From positions 2,356,001 through 2,420,000 of the forward strand of contig NZ_CP109583.1 of NCBI RefSeq assembly GCF_036250755.1: a DNA stretch of 64,000 bases, read 5' to 3'. Source of the DNA: Streptomyces uncialis (GTDB lineage Bacteria; Actinomycetota; Actinomycetes; Streptomycetales; Streptomycetaceae). The position numbers and the translations under genes were made by a program. Under the pieces are notes generated by a model. It did no database searches. It saw nothing but the letters and a program-made list of their open reading frames with translations, and was not told where the DNA came from. Below are positions 8,441 to 20,303 of this stretch, in pieces. Position 1 is the first letter of the stretch; every line of letters starts with the position of its first letter.

Positions 8441-11400
8441 ATGCGGCGTGGAACGCGGCATGGATCAGGTAACGGCCTCATCGTGGGCGTGGCGGCCCTC
8501 GCGCTGCTGGCCCCGGGGCGGGCGGACCCCGCCGTAGCCCTCCCCGGGGCGCCACCGCCCGGGCCCGCGGCGGGGTTCGCGTCCTCCTTCGAGAACGGTG
8601 AACCCGCGCCGGACTGGCTGGACTCCGCCGAGACCACGGCCACCGGTGAACGCCGGACCTCCGGTGTCGACGGCGGCTCCCCGGATCTCCCGCACATGCG
8701 GACCCGGGTCGACCGGGGCCCGACCGCCTCCCCCACCGCCAAGGCCCGGGCCGGCTTCACCGGGGCCAGGGCGCTCACCTACGCGGGGCGGCACCGCGGC
8801 GAGGGACGGGCGTACGCGTACCACAAGGTCTTCGACGTGGATGTGGCCGTCGGCCGGGACACGGAGCTGGCCTACCGGGTCTTCCCCGCGATGGCCGACG
8901 GGGACCCCGACTGGGCGGCGACCCATGTGGCCGTGGACCTGGCGTTCACCGACGGCGGCTACTTGAGCGATCTCGGCGCGGTCGACCAGCACGGTTTCCC
9001 GCTGAGCCCGCGGGGCCAGGGCGCGGCGAAGTCGCTGTACGTCAACCAGTGGAACGACGTGGTCGCGCGGATCGGCGCGGTGGCGCGGGGCCGGACGGTG
9101 GACCGGGTGCTGGTGGCGTACGACGCGCCCGGCGGTCCGGCGCGGTTCCAGGGCTGGGTCGACGACATCGCGCTGCGCACCGCGGAGCCGGAACCGGTGG
9201 CGGCGGCCGGGGTGCGGCCGTCGGAGCGGGTCTCCACGGTCCGGGGCACCCACTCCAGCCGGGCGTACTCGCGTGGCAACACCTTTCCGGCGACGGCCGT
9301 GCCGCACGGTTTCAACTTCTGGACGCCGGTGACCGACGCGGGCTCGCTGAGCTGGCTGTACGACTACGCGCGGAAGAACGGCGCGGACAATCTGCCGAGA
9401 CTCCAGGCGTTCAGCGCCAGCCATGAGCCCAGTCCGTGGATGGGTGACCGGCAGACGTTCCAGATCATGCCGTCGGCCGCGCCCGGCATCCCGGACGCGG
9501 GGCGGCGGGCCCGCGCGCTGGCGTTCCGGCACGAGAACGAGACGGCGCGCCCGCATCACTACGCGGTGACGTTCGAGAACGGGCTGCGGGCGGAGATGAC
9601 GCCGACGGACCACGCGGCGATGCTGCGCTTCACCTTCCCCGGTGCGGACGCGAGCGTCGTCCTCGACAACATCTCCGACCGGGCGGGGCTCACCCTGGAC
9701 CAGGAGCGGGGGGTGGTGACCGGCTTCTCCGATGTGAGGTCGGATCTGTCGACGGGGGCGACACGGCTGTTCGTGTACGGGGAGTTCGACGCGCCGGTGC
9801 GTGACGGCGGCAGGCTGCGGAGCGACGCGGGCGGAGAGGTCGCCGGGTTCCTGCGGTTCGACGCGGGCCGGGACCGGACGGTCACGCTGCGGCTGGCGAC
9901 CTCGCTGATCGGGGTGGAGCAGGCGAAGACCAATCTGCGGCGCGAGATCCCGGAGGGCATGCCGTTCGGCGCGGTGCGGGCGGCGGCGGGGCGGAGCTGG
10001 GACCGGCTGCTGGGCCGGGTGGAGGTCAAGGGCGCGACCCCGGAGCAGCTCACGACCCTGTACTCCGGTCTGTACCGGCTGTATCTGTATCCGAACTCGG
10101 GCTTCGAGCGGGTCGGCCGGCGGTTCCTCTACGCGTCGCCGTTCTCGCCGCAGCCCGGTCCGGACACGCCCACCCGTACCGGGGCGCGGATCGTCGAGGG
10201 CAGACCGTATGTCAACAACGGTTTCTGGGACACGTACCGCACGACCTGGCCGGCGTACGCGCTGCTGACGCCGCGGCACGCGGGCACCCTGGTGGACGGG
10301 TTCGTGCAGCAGTACAAGGACGGCGGCTGGACCTCGCGGTGGTCCTCGCCGGGGTACGCGGACCTGATGACGGGCACGTCCTCGGACGTGGCGTTCGCGG
10401 ACGCCCATCTGAAGGGGGTCCGCTTCGACGCGGGGGCCGCGTACGAGGCGGCGCTGAAGAACGCGACGGTGGTGCCGCCGATGCCGGGGGTGGGCCGCAA
10501 GGGCATGGAGACCTCGCCGTATCTCGGGTACACGGCGACGGACACCCGGGAGGGGCTGTCCTGGGCGATGGAGGGGTACGTCAACGACCACGGCATCGCG
10601 CGGATGGCCGGGGCGCTGTACGCGCGGACCGGTGAGCGGCGCTACCGGGAGGAGGCGGAGTACTTCCTGGACCGGGCCCGGGACTATGTCACCCTCTTCG
10701 ACGCGAAGGCCGGGTTCTTCCAGGGGCGGGACCGGCTGGGCCGCTGGCGGGTGCCGTCGCGGAGCTACGACCCGAGGGTGTGGGGCCATGACTACACCGA
10801 GACCAACGGCTGGGGCTACGCCTTCACGGTGCCGCAGGACTCCCGGGGGCTGGCGAACCTGTACGGCGGCCGGGCCGCGCTCGCGGCCAAGCTGGACACG
10901 TACTTCGCCACCCCGGAGACGGCGCGGTTCCCCGGTTCGTACGGTTCGGTCATCCATGAGATGACGGAGGCGCGGGACGTCCGGATGGGGCAGTACGGGC
11001 ATTCCAACCAGGTGGCGCACCACACGCTGTACATGTACGACGCGGCGGGGCAGCCGTGGAAGACGCAGAAGAAGGTCCGCGAGGTGCTGGCCCGGCTGTA
11101 CACGGGGTCGGGGATCGGCCAGGGCTACCACGGGGACGAGGACAACGGCGAGCAGTCGGCCTGGTACCTGTTCTCCGCGCTGGGGTTCTATCCGCTGGTG
11201 CTCGGCGGGAACGAGTACGCGGTGGGGTCGCCGCTGTTCACCGAGGCGCGGGTGCGGATGGACAACGGCCGCACGCTGGTGGTGAAGGCGCCGCGCAACA
11301 GCGCGCGCAATGTGTATGTGCGGGGGCTCAAGGTCAACGGGAGGCCGTGGCACTCGACGGCGCTGCCGCACGGGGTGCTGGCGCGGGGCGGGGTGCTGGA

Positions 11401-11839
11401 GTTCGAGATGGGGCCGGAGCCCTCGTCATGGGGTACCGGGCCGGACGCCGCGCCCGCCTCGATCACCGGGGACGACCGGCCGCCCGCGCCCCGTTCGGAC
11501 ATCCAGCGGGGCACGGGTCCGCTGTTCGACGACACCTCGGCGACCTCGGCCGAGGTGGGAGTGCTGGCGCTGCCGGTGGCCGGGGCGAGGCGGGCCGCGC
11601 AGTACACGCTGACCTCGGCGGACCGGGGGCGGGCGCCCACCGGCTGGACGCTGGAGGGTTCGGCGGACGGGCGGCGCTGGCGAATCCTGGACCGCCGGGC
11701 GGGTGAATCGTTCGCGTGGGACCGGCAGTTGCGGGTGTTCCCGGTCGGCGCGGAGCAGGGGGCACCGGTGGCCTATCCCCACTACCGGCTGGTGTTCGAC
11801 GGTCCGGGGACCCTCGCGGAGGTGGAGCTGCTGGGCTGA
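8441..11839 (+). CDS. Secreted GH92 alpha-1,2-mannosidase with C-terminal carbohydrate-binding-like domain
   Basis: 1132-residue exo-mannosidase expected to trim mannose from glycoproteins or mannans outside the cell. A signal peptide is visible (basic start, then GLIVGVAALALLAPG). Residues about 60-270 form a beta-rich accessory domain. The GH92 core starts near HSSRAYSRGNTFPATAVPHG and contains family landmarks: YADLMTGTSSDVAFADAHLKG-like helix, GQYGHSNQVAHHTLYMY and EDNGEQSAWYLFSALGFYPL. The last 120 residues resemble an F5/8-type (discoidin) domain. ATG 8441 has a GGAGGGA box; the longer frame to 8294 is not supported. It ends at a strong hairpin shared with convergent aconitase. GH92 enzymes are calcium-dependent; linkage preference cannot be read from sequence. 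Confidence 0.92.
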   Translation: MRRGTRHGSGNGLIVGVAALALLAPGRADPAVALPGAPPPGPAAGFASSFENGEPAPDWLDSAETTATGERRTSGVDGGSPDLPHMRTRVDRGPTASPTAKARAGFTGARALTYAGRHRGEGRAYAYHKVFDVDVAVGRDTELAYRVFPAMADGDPDWAATHVAVDLAFTDGGYLSDLGAVDQHGFPLSPRGQGAAKSLYVNQWNDVVARIGAVARGRTVDRVLVAYDAPGGPARFQGWVDDIALRTAEPEPVAAAGVRPSERVSTVRGTHSSRAYSRGNTFPATAVPHGFNFWTPVTDAGSLSWLYDYARKNGADNLPRLQAFSASHEPSPWMGDRQTFQIMPSAAPGIPDAGRRARALAFRHENETARPHHYAVTFENGLRAEMTPTDHAAMLRFTFPGADASVVLDNISDRAGLTLDQERGVVTGFSDVRSDLSTGATRLFVYGEFDAPVRDGGRLRSDAGGEVAGFLRFDAGRDRTVTLRLATSLIGVEQAKTNLRREIPEGMPFGAVRAAAGRSWDRLLGRVEVKGATPEQLTTLYSGLYRLYLYPNSGFERVGRRFLYASPFSPQPGPDTPTRTGARIVEGRPYVNNGFWDTYRTTWPAYALLTPRHAGTLVDGFVQQYKDGGWTSRWSSPGYADLMTGTSSDVAFADAHLKGVRFDAGAAYEAALKNATVVPPMPGVGRKGMETSPYLGYTATDTREGLSWAMEGYVNDHGIARMAGALYARTGERRYREEAEYFLDRARDYVTLFDAKAGFFQGRDRLGRWRVPSRSYDPRVWGHDYTETNGWGYAFTVPQDSRGLANLYGGRAALAAKLDTYFATPETARFPGSYGSVIHEMTEARDVRMGQYGHSNQVAHHTLYMYDAAGQPWKTQKKVREVLARLYTGSGIGQGYHGDEDNGEQSAWYLFSALGFYPLVLGGNEYAVGSPLFTEARVRMDNGRTLVVKAPRNSARNVYVRGLKVNGRPWHSTALPHGVLARGGVLEFEMGPEPSSWGTGPDAAPASITGDDRPPAPRSDIQRGTGPLFDDTSATSAEVGVLALPVAGARRAAQYTLTSADRGRAPTGWTLEGSADGRRWRILDRRAGESFAWDRQLRVFPVGAEQGAPVAYPHYRLVFDGPGTLAEVELLG

Positions 11840-11902
11840 GCGGCGCGTGGGTGCCCCGTACAGCCGTCCGTACGGCTCCCTGGCGGCCGGGGCCGCATGG
11901 AA

Positions 11903-11940
11903 AGGAGGGCCGCACCCCGTTCAGGGGGAGCGGCCCTCCT
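11903..11940. terminator. Bidirectional hairpin terminator between GH92 and aconitase genes
   Basis: Perfect 11-bp arms (AGGAGGGCCGC / GCGGCCCTCCT) with an additional inner CCCC/GGGG pairing, midway between two convergent genes. Confidence 0.85.
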
Positions 11941-11974
11941 CGGTGTCCTGACGCGGGCCGGGGCCCGCCGCCGG

Positions 11975-14802
<2,828 letters not shown>

Positions 14803-14834
14803 CGGGGTGGGCGGCTGCGGTACGCCTCGGCAGA

Positions 14835-14852
14835 TATCTCGATGTCGAGATA
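14835..14852. promoter_or_regulatory. Perfect 18-bp palindrome in the aconitase upstream region
   Basis: TATCTCGA-TG-TCGAGATA, flanked on the minus-strand upstream side by TAGAGT, which could be a -10 element for aconitase. This size and symmetry suit a MarR- or PadR-type dimer. The cognate regulator is unknown. Confidence 0.55.
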
Positions 14853-15055
14853 ACTCTAGTACATCGCGGCGGCGCGGTCATGCCCGGACCCGGTGTCCTG
14901 GCTCACCGCGCCGTCCCCCATGCCCCGGACCCGCCGCCCCTTCCCGCGCTCCCGCCCCCCACGACCCGGCCGCCCCATACGCGTTGACCACGGGCGGGGG
15001 GGCGATCGCCGGTCCGCGGCGGCACGGGGAGGTCCCGGACCGGCCACCGGAAGAG

Positions 15056-15181
15056 AATCGGTCACCGACGGGACGAGATCGGTCGCCGGTGGGGCCGGAT
15101 CGGTCCGGGGCGGTGCCGGATCGGTCGCCGGGTGGGCGGGGCCGGTCGCCGGGTGGGCAGGACCGGTCACCGGAGGCGGTC
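15056..15181. repeat. Six tandem 21-bp imperfect repeats
   Basis: Units begin at 15056, 15077, 15098, 15119, 15140 and 15161, each carrying a GATCGGTCGCCGG-like core; units 4 and 5 are nearly identical. They lie in the 645-bp gap between aconitase and the TetR gene, where no gene is apparent. The 21-bp period keeps frame in any reading and gives heptad-like peptides, but there is no ribosome site or conserved protein. Most likely a minisatellite, possibly length-variable between strains. Confidence 0.75.
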
Positions 15182-15346
15182 GGCGGGGTGGACCCCGGTC
15201 GGTCGCGGACCCCGGCCACCGTCGCGGGGCCGGGTCGCGGACATGGGAGCGGGGCACGAACACGGCAGCGGGTCACAGTCACGGGGCCGGTCGCGAACAA
15301 CGGGAGCGGATCGCAGGCACCGGCCCAGGTCGGCATCAGGGCCGGG

Positions 15347-16009
15347 TCAGTCGCGGGACCAGCGCTCCGTGAACAGCCGGAGCGAGGGGGGCGTGCCGGG
15401 CAGCCGACCCGCGCCCGGTGCGCGCAGACCGTCCAGCGCGAGGGCGACGAGTCGCCGCCGGGCCGCCTCGGCCTCGGGCACCAGATCGTCACGGCCCTGC
15501 TTGCGGAGCTGGTCCAGCACCGGGGAGGTCCCGAGCTGCTCGATGAGCAGCGCGATGTCGACCGGGGTGACGTCGGCGCGCAGCACTCCGGCCCGGTGGG
15601 CGCGGTCCACGAGCTCGTCCAGGAGCCGGTCCGAGCGGTCGCTCGCCTTCCGCATCCGGTCGGTGACCTCGATGGTCCCGGCGATCGGGCCGAGCGAACC
15701 CTGGCCGAACTCGACGCATGCGGTGAGGAACCCGGCCAGTCCGGACCAGGCGTCGGGGTCGGTCAGGCCCTGTTCGGCGGCGGCGATCCAGTGCTCGACG
15801 GAGAGCACGCTCAGCCGCTGGAACAGCTCCTCCTTGGTGCGGTAGCGGCGGTAGAGGCTGCCGATGCCGACCCCGGCGCGCGCGGCGATCGCGGCCACCG
15901 AGGCGTGCGCGCCCTCGGTGGCCAGCACCTCACGAGCGGCCCGCAGCAGCGCGCGGTCGTTGCGCTCGGCCTCCGCCTGGCGGGGGCCCCGTCGTTCGGG
16001 TGGCGTCAT
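15347..16009 (-). CDS. TetR-family transcriptional regulator
   Basis: 220-residue repressor-type protein. The N-terminal HTH is well formed (ASVAAIAARAGVGIGSLYRRYRTKEELF, about residues 37-63), followed by an all-helical ligand domain that cannot be assigned to an effector. It is divergent from an NTF2-like gene, and the shared intergenic region has two GC-rich palindromes bracketing a likely promoter, a standard TetR autoregulatory layout. Adjacent aconitase is a conceivable target because corynebacterial acn is controlled by the TetR-type AcnR, but the palindromes here are at the other promoter. Confidence 0.88.
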   Translation of the reverse strand: MTPPERRGPRQAEAERNDRALLRAAREVLATEGAHASVAAIAARAGVGIGSLYRRYRTKEELFQRLSVLSVEHWIAAAEQGLTDPDAWSGLAGFLTACVEFGQGSLGPIAGTIEVTDRMRKASDRSDRLLDELVDRAHRAGVLRADVTPVDIALLIEQLGTSPVLDQLRKQGRDDLVPEAEAARRRLVALALDGLRAPGAGRLPGTPPSLRLFTERWSRD

Positions 16010-16069
16010 AGCGACGCATCGTAATCGCCGTGCGGGCGGGCAAAGCGGGCGGGATTCCCCGGACCTCTT

Positions 16070-16125
16070 GCGGAGCGAAACGCTCCGCGATTAGAGTCCC
16101 CCTCTAACCGGAGCAATTCGCTCCG
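16070..16125. promoter_or_regulatory. Paired operators in the tetR / NTF2-like divergent promoter
   Basis: Operator 1 at 16070-16088 is GCGGAGCG-AAA-CGCTCCGC. Operator 2 at 16109-16125 is CGGAGC-N5-GCTCCG, with the same GGAGC half-site. Between them lies TTAGAG-TCCCC-CTCTAA (16091-16107), which contains TAGAGT, a plausible -10 for the plus-strand gene. The regulator is probably the adjacent TetR protein. Confidence 0.75.
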
Positions 16126-16182
16126 CAGGGCGTTCGCGGGCAACCGGCCGGACGGCCCACCGACATGACGGGGAGCGGCACC

Positions 16183-16695
16183 ATGACCAGCACACCGCAG
16201 GGGACGACCACGGGCGACGGACCGGGCACCGGTTCCACGGCACCCGAGGTGACCGGGGTCGGCGTGGCGAGCGGGGAGCGGGTGGCCGACATCGATGCCA
16301 TCCAGCGGCTGATCGCGGACGCCGGCGAGCACCAGAACGATGTCGAGCGGCTCATCGCGCTGCACACCCCGGACGTGTCGATCGTGAACTTCGTCGGACG
16401 CCGGCTGCTGGGCCGGGACTCCATGGAGAAGGTCATGCGCGTGGCCGTCGCCTCGCCGCTGGCCAAGATCCTCACCACGGTCGACGTGCTGCACATCCGG
16501 TTCGTCCGCGCGGATGTGGCGGTGGTCGCCTGCGTCAAGCATGTGAGCGACGAGCGGGACCCGGCGACCGTGACAGGCGACGACGTACAGGTGCATACGA
16601 CGACCGGTTCGCTCACCTATGTCCTGGAGAAGAGCGGAACGCCCGGTACCGGATGGCGGATCACCCATGCGCAGACCACTCCGGTCCTGGGCTGA
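16183..16695 (+). CDS. NTF2-like (SgcJ/EcaC or SnoaL-type) small protein
   Basis: 170-residue protein. The first 30 residues are flexible and Thr/Gly/Pro-rich; the rest forms a cone-shaped NTF2-like fold: helix ADIDAIQRLIADAGEHQND, then DVSIVNFVGRRLLGRDSMEKVM and VHTTTGSLTYVLEKSG. Members of the SgcJ/EcaC group have no single known reaction. ATG 16183 has GGGGAG at good spacing; ATG 16165 lacks one. It is divergent from the TetR gene and very likely its target, suggesting a stress- or ligand-induced role. Confidence 0.8.
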   Translation: MTSTPQGTTTGDGPGTGSTAPEVTGVGVASGERVADIDAIQRLIADAGEHQNDVERLIALHTPDVSIVNFVGRRLLGRDSMEKVMRVAVASPLAKILTTVDVLHIRFVRADVAVVACVKHVSDERDPATVTGDDVQVHTTTGSLTYVLEKSGTPGTGWRITHAQTTPVLG

Positions 16696-16917
16696 CCACT
16701 CGACCGGACGGGCGAGGTGCGGGGCCGGTGCCCGGGGAGGCGACGGCCCCGACTCCCCCACTGGGCCCAACAGGCGGTTCGCGCCCGGACGGAGCAGGCG
16801 CGGTTGCCCCGCCGGGCCGGGTCCCGCAGGATCGGAAGCAGACCGCCGACCGGGCGACAACGGTGGGTCCATCCGAGGGATTCGGCAACTCCAATGGCGC
16901 ACCCTGGCGATAACGTC

Positions 16918-16933
16918 ATCTCATATCTGAGAT
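16918..16933. promoter_or_regulatory. Palindrome 12 bp upstream of the XRE-MurA gene
   Basis: ATCTCA-TATC-TGAGAT is a perfect 6-4-6 inverted repeat in AT-rich DNA immediately before the start codon. A natural ligand is the XRE domain encoded by the gene itself, giving autoregulation; this is inference. Confidence 0.55.
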
Positions 16934-16945
16934 AGCCTGCGGCAC

Positions 16946-18475
16946 ATGGCAGACGACTACCTCGTACGCATCGGCAAGCTCATCCGTGACGCCCGGCAGC
17001 ATCGTGGCTGGACCCAGTCCCAGCTCGCCGAGGCGCTCGGCACAAGTCAGAGCGCCGTCAACCGCATCGAGCGCGGAAACCAGAACATCAGCCTTGAGAT
17101 GATCGCCCGCATCGGTGAGGCTCTCGACAGCGAGATCGTGTCCCTCGGCTACGCGGGCCCCATGCATCTGCGTGTGGTCGGTGGACGCCGACTGTCCGGT
17201 TCCATCGACGTCAAGACGAGCAAGAACGCCTGCGTCGCGCTGCTGTGCGCGACCCTCCTCAACAAGGGCCGTACGGTCCTGCGCCGGGTCGCCCGTATCG
17301 AGGAGGTCTTCCGGCTGCTGGAGGTCCTCAACTCCATCGGTGTGCGCACCCGCTGGATCAACGACGGTGTCGACCTGGAGATCGTGCCGCCCGCCGAGCT
17401 CGACATGGGGGCCATCGACGCGGACGCCGCCCGCCGCACCCGCTCCATCATCATGTTCCTCGGTCCGCTGCTGCACCGGATGGACCACTTCAAGCTGCCC
17501 TACGCGGGCGGCTGCGACCTCGGCACCCGCACCATCGAGCCGCACATGATCGCCCTGCGCCGGTTCGGCCTGGACATCACCGCGACCGAAGGGCTCTACC
17601 ACGCGGAGGTCGAGAGCCGCACCGAGCTCGACCGGCCGATCGTCCTGACCGAGCGCGGCGACACCGTGACCGAGAACGCGCTGCTGGCCGCCGCCCGGCA
17701 CGCCGGCACCACGGTCATCCGCAACGCGTCCTCCAACTACATGGTCCAGGACCTGTGCTTCTTCCTGGAGGCGCTCGGCGTACGGGTCGACGGCGTCGGC
17801 ACCACCACCCTGACCGTGCACGGCGTCCCCACCATCGACGTGGATGTGGACTACTCCCCCTCCGAGGACCCGGTCGAGGCGATGAGCCTGCTGGCCGCGG
17901 CCGTCGTCACCGAGTCGGAGCTGACGATCCGCCGGGTGCCCATCGAGTTCCTGGAGATCGAGCTGGCGGTCCTGGAGGAGATGGGACTCGACCACGACCG
18001 CTCCGCCGAGTACGTCGCCGACAACGCGCGCACCCGGCTGATCGACCTCACGGTCCGCCCCTCCAAACTGGAGGCGCCGATCGACAAGATCCACCCGATG
18101 CCCTTCCCCGGCCTGAACATCGACAACGTGCCCTTCTTCGCGGCCATCGCCGCGACCGCGCAGGGCAAGACCCTCATCCACGACTGGGTCTACGACAACC
18201 GCGCGATCTACCTCACCGACCTCAACCGGCTCGGCGGCCGCCTCCAGCTCCTGGACCCGCACCGCGTCCTGGTGGAGGGCCCGACCCGCTGGCGCGCCGC
18301 CGAGATGATGTGCCCGCCCGCGCTGCGCCCGGCGGTGGTCGTCCTGCTGGCGATGATGGCCGCGGAGGGCACGTCCGTCCTGCGGAACGTGTACGTCATC
18401 AACCGCGGCTACGAGGAACTGGCGGAGCGCCTCAACTCCGTGGGCGCCCAGATCGAGACGTTCCGGGACATTTGA
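16946..18475 (+). CDS. murA2: UDP-GlcNAc 1-carboxyvinyltransferase (MurA paralogue) fused to an N-terminal XRE DNA-binding domain
   Basis: 509 residues. Residues about 8-62 are a Cro/C1-type HTH (KLIRDARQHRGWTQSQLAEALGTSQSAVNRIERG). The rest is an EPSP-synthase/MurA fold that would transfer enolpyruvate to UDP-GlcNAc in peptidoglycan precursor synthesis. The substrate Lys-Asn pair is present in VKTSKNACVALL and the loop cysteine in YAGGCDLGTRTIEPH, so the enzyme may be active. Streptomyces normally has a second, stand-alone murA elsewhere; in my recollection this gene corresponds to SCO5998. The ribosome site is weak. The fusion could let cell-wall precursor status feed back on transcription. 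It is the last core gene before the integrative element. Confidence 0.9.
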   Translation: MADDYLVRIGKLIRDARQHRGWTQSQLAEALGTSQSAVNRIERGNQNISLEMIARIGEALDSEIVSLGYAGPMHLRVVGGRRLSGSIDVKTSKNACVALLCATLLNKGRTVLRRVARIEEVFRLLEVLNSIGVRTRWINDGVDLEIVPPAELDMGAIDADAARRTRSIIMFLGPLLHRMDHFKLPYAGGCDLGTRTIEPHMIALRRFGLDITATEGLYHAEVESRTELDRPIVLTERGDTVTENALLAAARHAGTTVIRNASSNYMVQDLCFFLEALGVRVDGVGTTTLTVHGVPTIDVDVDYSPSEDPVEAMSLLAAAVVTESELTIRRVPIEFLEIELAVLEEMGLDHDRSAEYVADNARTRLIDLTVRPSKLEAPIDKIHPMPFPGLNIDNVPFFAAIAATAQGKTLIHDWVYDNRAIYLTDLNRLGGRLQLLDPHRVLVEGPTRWRAAEMMCPPALRPAVVVLLAMMAAEGTSVLRNVYVINRGYEELAERLNSVGAQIETFRDI

Positions 18476-18483
18476 CATACGAG

Positions 18484-18540
18484 CGCCGCCGCACCTCGTC
18501 TGACCTGCCAAAACAAAGGTCTGATGGGGGTGCGGCGGCG
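18484..18540 (+). terminator. Hairpin terminator after XRE-MurA
   Basis: 12-bp arms CGCCGCCGCACC and GGTGCGGCGGCG enclose an inner GACCT/AGGTC pairing, directly after the stop codon. Confidence 0.8.
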
Positions 18541-18565
18541 TCTGTGGGACTTCTCTGGGACTTTG

Positions 18566-18587
18566 GGCCCGGGAGCACTCCCGGGCC
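18566..18587 (-). terminator. Hairpin terminator after the integrase gene
   Basis: GGCCCGGGAG-CA-CTCCCGGGCC is a perfect 10-bp stem 11 bp beyond the integrase stop. Just beside it, TGGGACTT occurs twice (18545 and 18556), which could be integrase arm-type sites. Confidence 0.7.
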
Positions 18588-18597
18588 GCAATCTCGG

Positions 18598-19841
18598 TTA
18601 GCCGAACAGGGCGTCGATGGCGGCGGTGCCGCGGGCGCCCGCCCGGGGCAGGAAGTGCGCGTACTTCCTCAGAGTGAACCCCGGGTCGGAGTGTCCCAGC
18701 CACTGGGCGAGTGAGACGACCGACTCACCGGCCTCCAGCTGCTCCGAGGCGTAGAAGTGGCGCAGCGCGTGGAAGCCGTGTTCGCGGGAGGGTTCCCAGA
18801 CGCGCTGTCCGTCGGCGCGCTGCTCCAGGCCGCCGATTACGCCGGCCTTGGTGAGTGCGGGTTTCCAGATGTAGGAGTTGAAGTAGTTCCGGTTGATCGC
18901 CTTGCGCTCGCGGCCGGTCACGAGCAGGTTGTACGTCCGGGGCGGCGGTGCTTGGCCTCCACCGGTGTCTCCGGTGGGCGGGGGTCGTCCCAGGCCATGG
19001 TGACCGGCACGGACGGGAACGCGGTCGCGTACCGTCGTGCTGCTTCGCCAACGCTGGAGGGCAGTGCCACGTCGCGGACCTTGCGGCCTTTGGGGAGCGC
19101 GAAGCACAGGCTCGCCCGGACCATCTTGATCTGGCGGCGGATGTGGACGACGCCCTCGTCGAAGTCGAAGTCGTCCAGGCTGAGTCCGAACGCCTCGCCC
19201 TGGCGCAGGCCGAGACCGGCGCCGATCTCCACGAGGATCCGGTAGCGGTCCGGGAGGGCGGCGCGGACTGTCCGTACGTGTTCCTGCGGCCATGCCTCCA
19301 GCCTGCCCGGAGCAGCGGCGGGCGGCCGGACGGTTTTAGCGCGGCACGGGTTGCGTGCGAGCCTGCGGTCCTCGACGGCTGCCTGGAGCACGCTGGACAG
19401 CGTGGCCCAGACGAGGCGGATGGAGGTGGGCCCGAGGTCCTGTTCCAGCCGCTTCTTCCAGCTTCGGAGGACGTCGGTGCCCACGGCGTTCAGGGGGAGC
19501 GCTCCGAGGTGCGGAAGGATGTGGCGCCGCACCCGCTGTTCGATGCGCTCGATCGTGGACGGGTCCCCGCTCTGGGTAGGCCACCAGTGCACGCTGATGT
19601 AGTCCTTGACAGGCAGGTCGCCGTCCCGCGGGTCGACGAATTCCTGGCGCCGCACGTCGGTCTGGGCTGTCGCGAGCCAGGTCTTGGCATCGTTCAGCGC
19701 GTCGAACGAACGGTCCTTGACACCCGGGATCCCCTTCACCCGGTAGCGGGTGCACTTTCCGTACATGGCGGTGCGCTCACGCCTGCCGGTCTCCCGGCTG
19801 GGGCGCTTCTTCAACCAGCGATCTTCGATGTAGCCGGGCAA
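18598..19841 (-). pseudogene. Tyrosine-type site-specific integrase, frameshifted
   Basis: Integrase of an actinobacterial integrative element, broken by one missing base. The N-terminal frame (TTG start at 19841, GGAG upstream) runs through the SAM-like core-binding domain and the first catalytic Arg in GAGLGLRQGEAFGL, and stops at 18918. The C-terminal frame continues with YNLLVTGRERKAINRNYFN, HALRHFYASEQLEAG and WLGHSDPGFTLRKYAHFLP, which hold the remaining catalytic His/Arg and the nucleophilic Tyr. The switch lies near 18935-18957 in a CCGCCGCCCC tract, as if one base had been lost. Everything else is intact, so recent inactivation, a sequencing error, or programmed frameshifting are all possible. 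Confidence 0.85.
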
Positions 19842-19880
19842 ATCTCTCCTTCGAACGGAAACGGGGGGCGCCCGATCAGG

Positions 19881-20174
19881 TCAGGCGACCGCTGAGCTGC
19901 CGGATCGGTAGTGACGCGGGGCGTTGAGGGGGCTCAGTTCCGTATTGCAGCGGGAGTCGGCCTGTTCTTGTTCATGGATCCAGGCGTCCAGGGTTTCCCG
20001 GCGGTACATGACGCGGCCCCGTGGCCCCATACGGAAACTCGGCGGCCCTTGGCGCCGGTGCCGCCAGACGTAGAGCGTATGTGGCGAGAGGCCGAGGTAT
20101 TCGGCCGCGTCTTTCACATTCAGGAACGCCGCGCCGACAGCGACGAAGGGGGCGGGAAGTGGGTGTGTGGGCAT
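19881..20174 (-). CDS. Excisionase-like HTH protein (Xis/AlpA type)
   Basis: 97-residue MerR-like winged-helix DNA-binding protein: FLNVKDAAEYLGLSPHTLYVWRHRRQGPPSFRMG is the classic excisionase helix-turn-helix with the following wing. ATG 20174 follows AGGA at good spacing. It lies 39 bp upstream of the integrase on the same strand, the usual xis-int arrangement. It would set recombination direction when the element excises. The C-terminal 25 residues are polar and not conserved in type. Confidence 0.88.
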   Translation of the reverse strand: MPTHPLPAPFVAVGAAFLNVKDAAEYLGLSPHTLYVWRHRRQGPPSFRMGPRGRVMYRRETLDAWIHEQEQADSRCNTELSPLNAPRHYRSGSSAVA

Positions 20175-20303
20175 GGGGAGTCCTGTGTGAGTGAAGCGAG
20201 TGGCCGACCGCGGGCGGGGAACGGCGAGGTTCTCCCACCCGCGGCAGTTGCTGAGAAAGCGACGAGATCTGTGATCCGGCCGCTGATCGAATGCGCGTTG
20301 CGG

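Noticed and set aside
8465..11371. Very long antisense reading frame opposite the GH92 gene, and similar ones at 11897-14791, 16916-18703, 49875-52595 and 60940-63435
   Set aside because: Arg/Gly/Pro/His-rich translations without domains; they are shadows created by high third-position GC of the real genes.
15056..15181. Tandem array considered as a CRISPR
   Set aside because: Units are contiguous with no unique spacers and no cas genes nearby.
15347..16009. TetR protein named AcnR
   Set aside because: Proximity to aconitase is suggestive, but its palindromes sit at the NTF2-like promoter and no AcnR-type site was seen before acnA.
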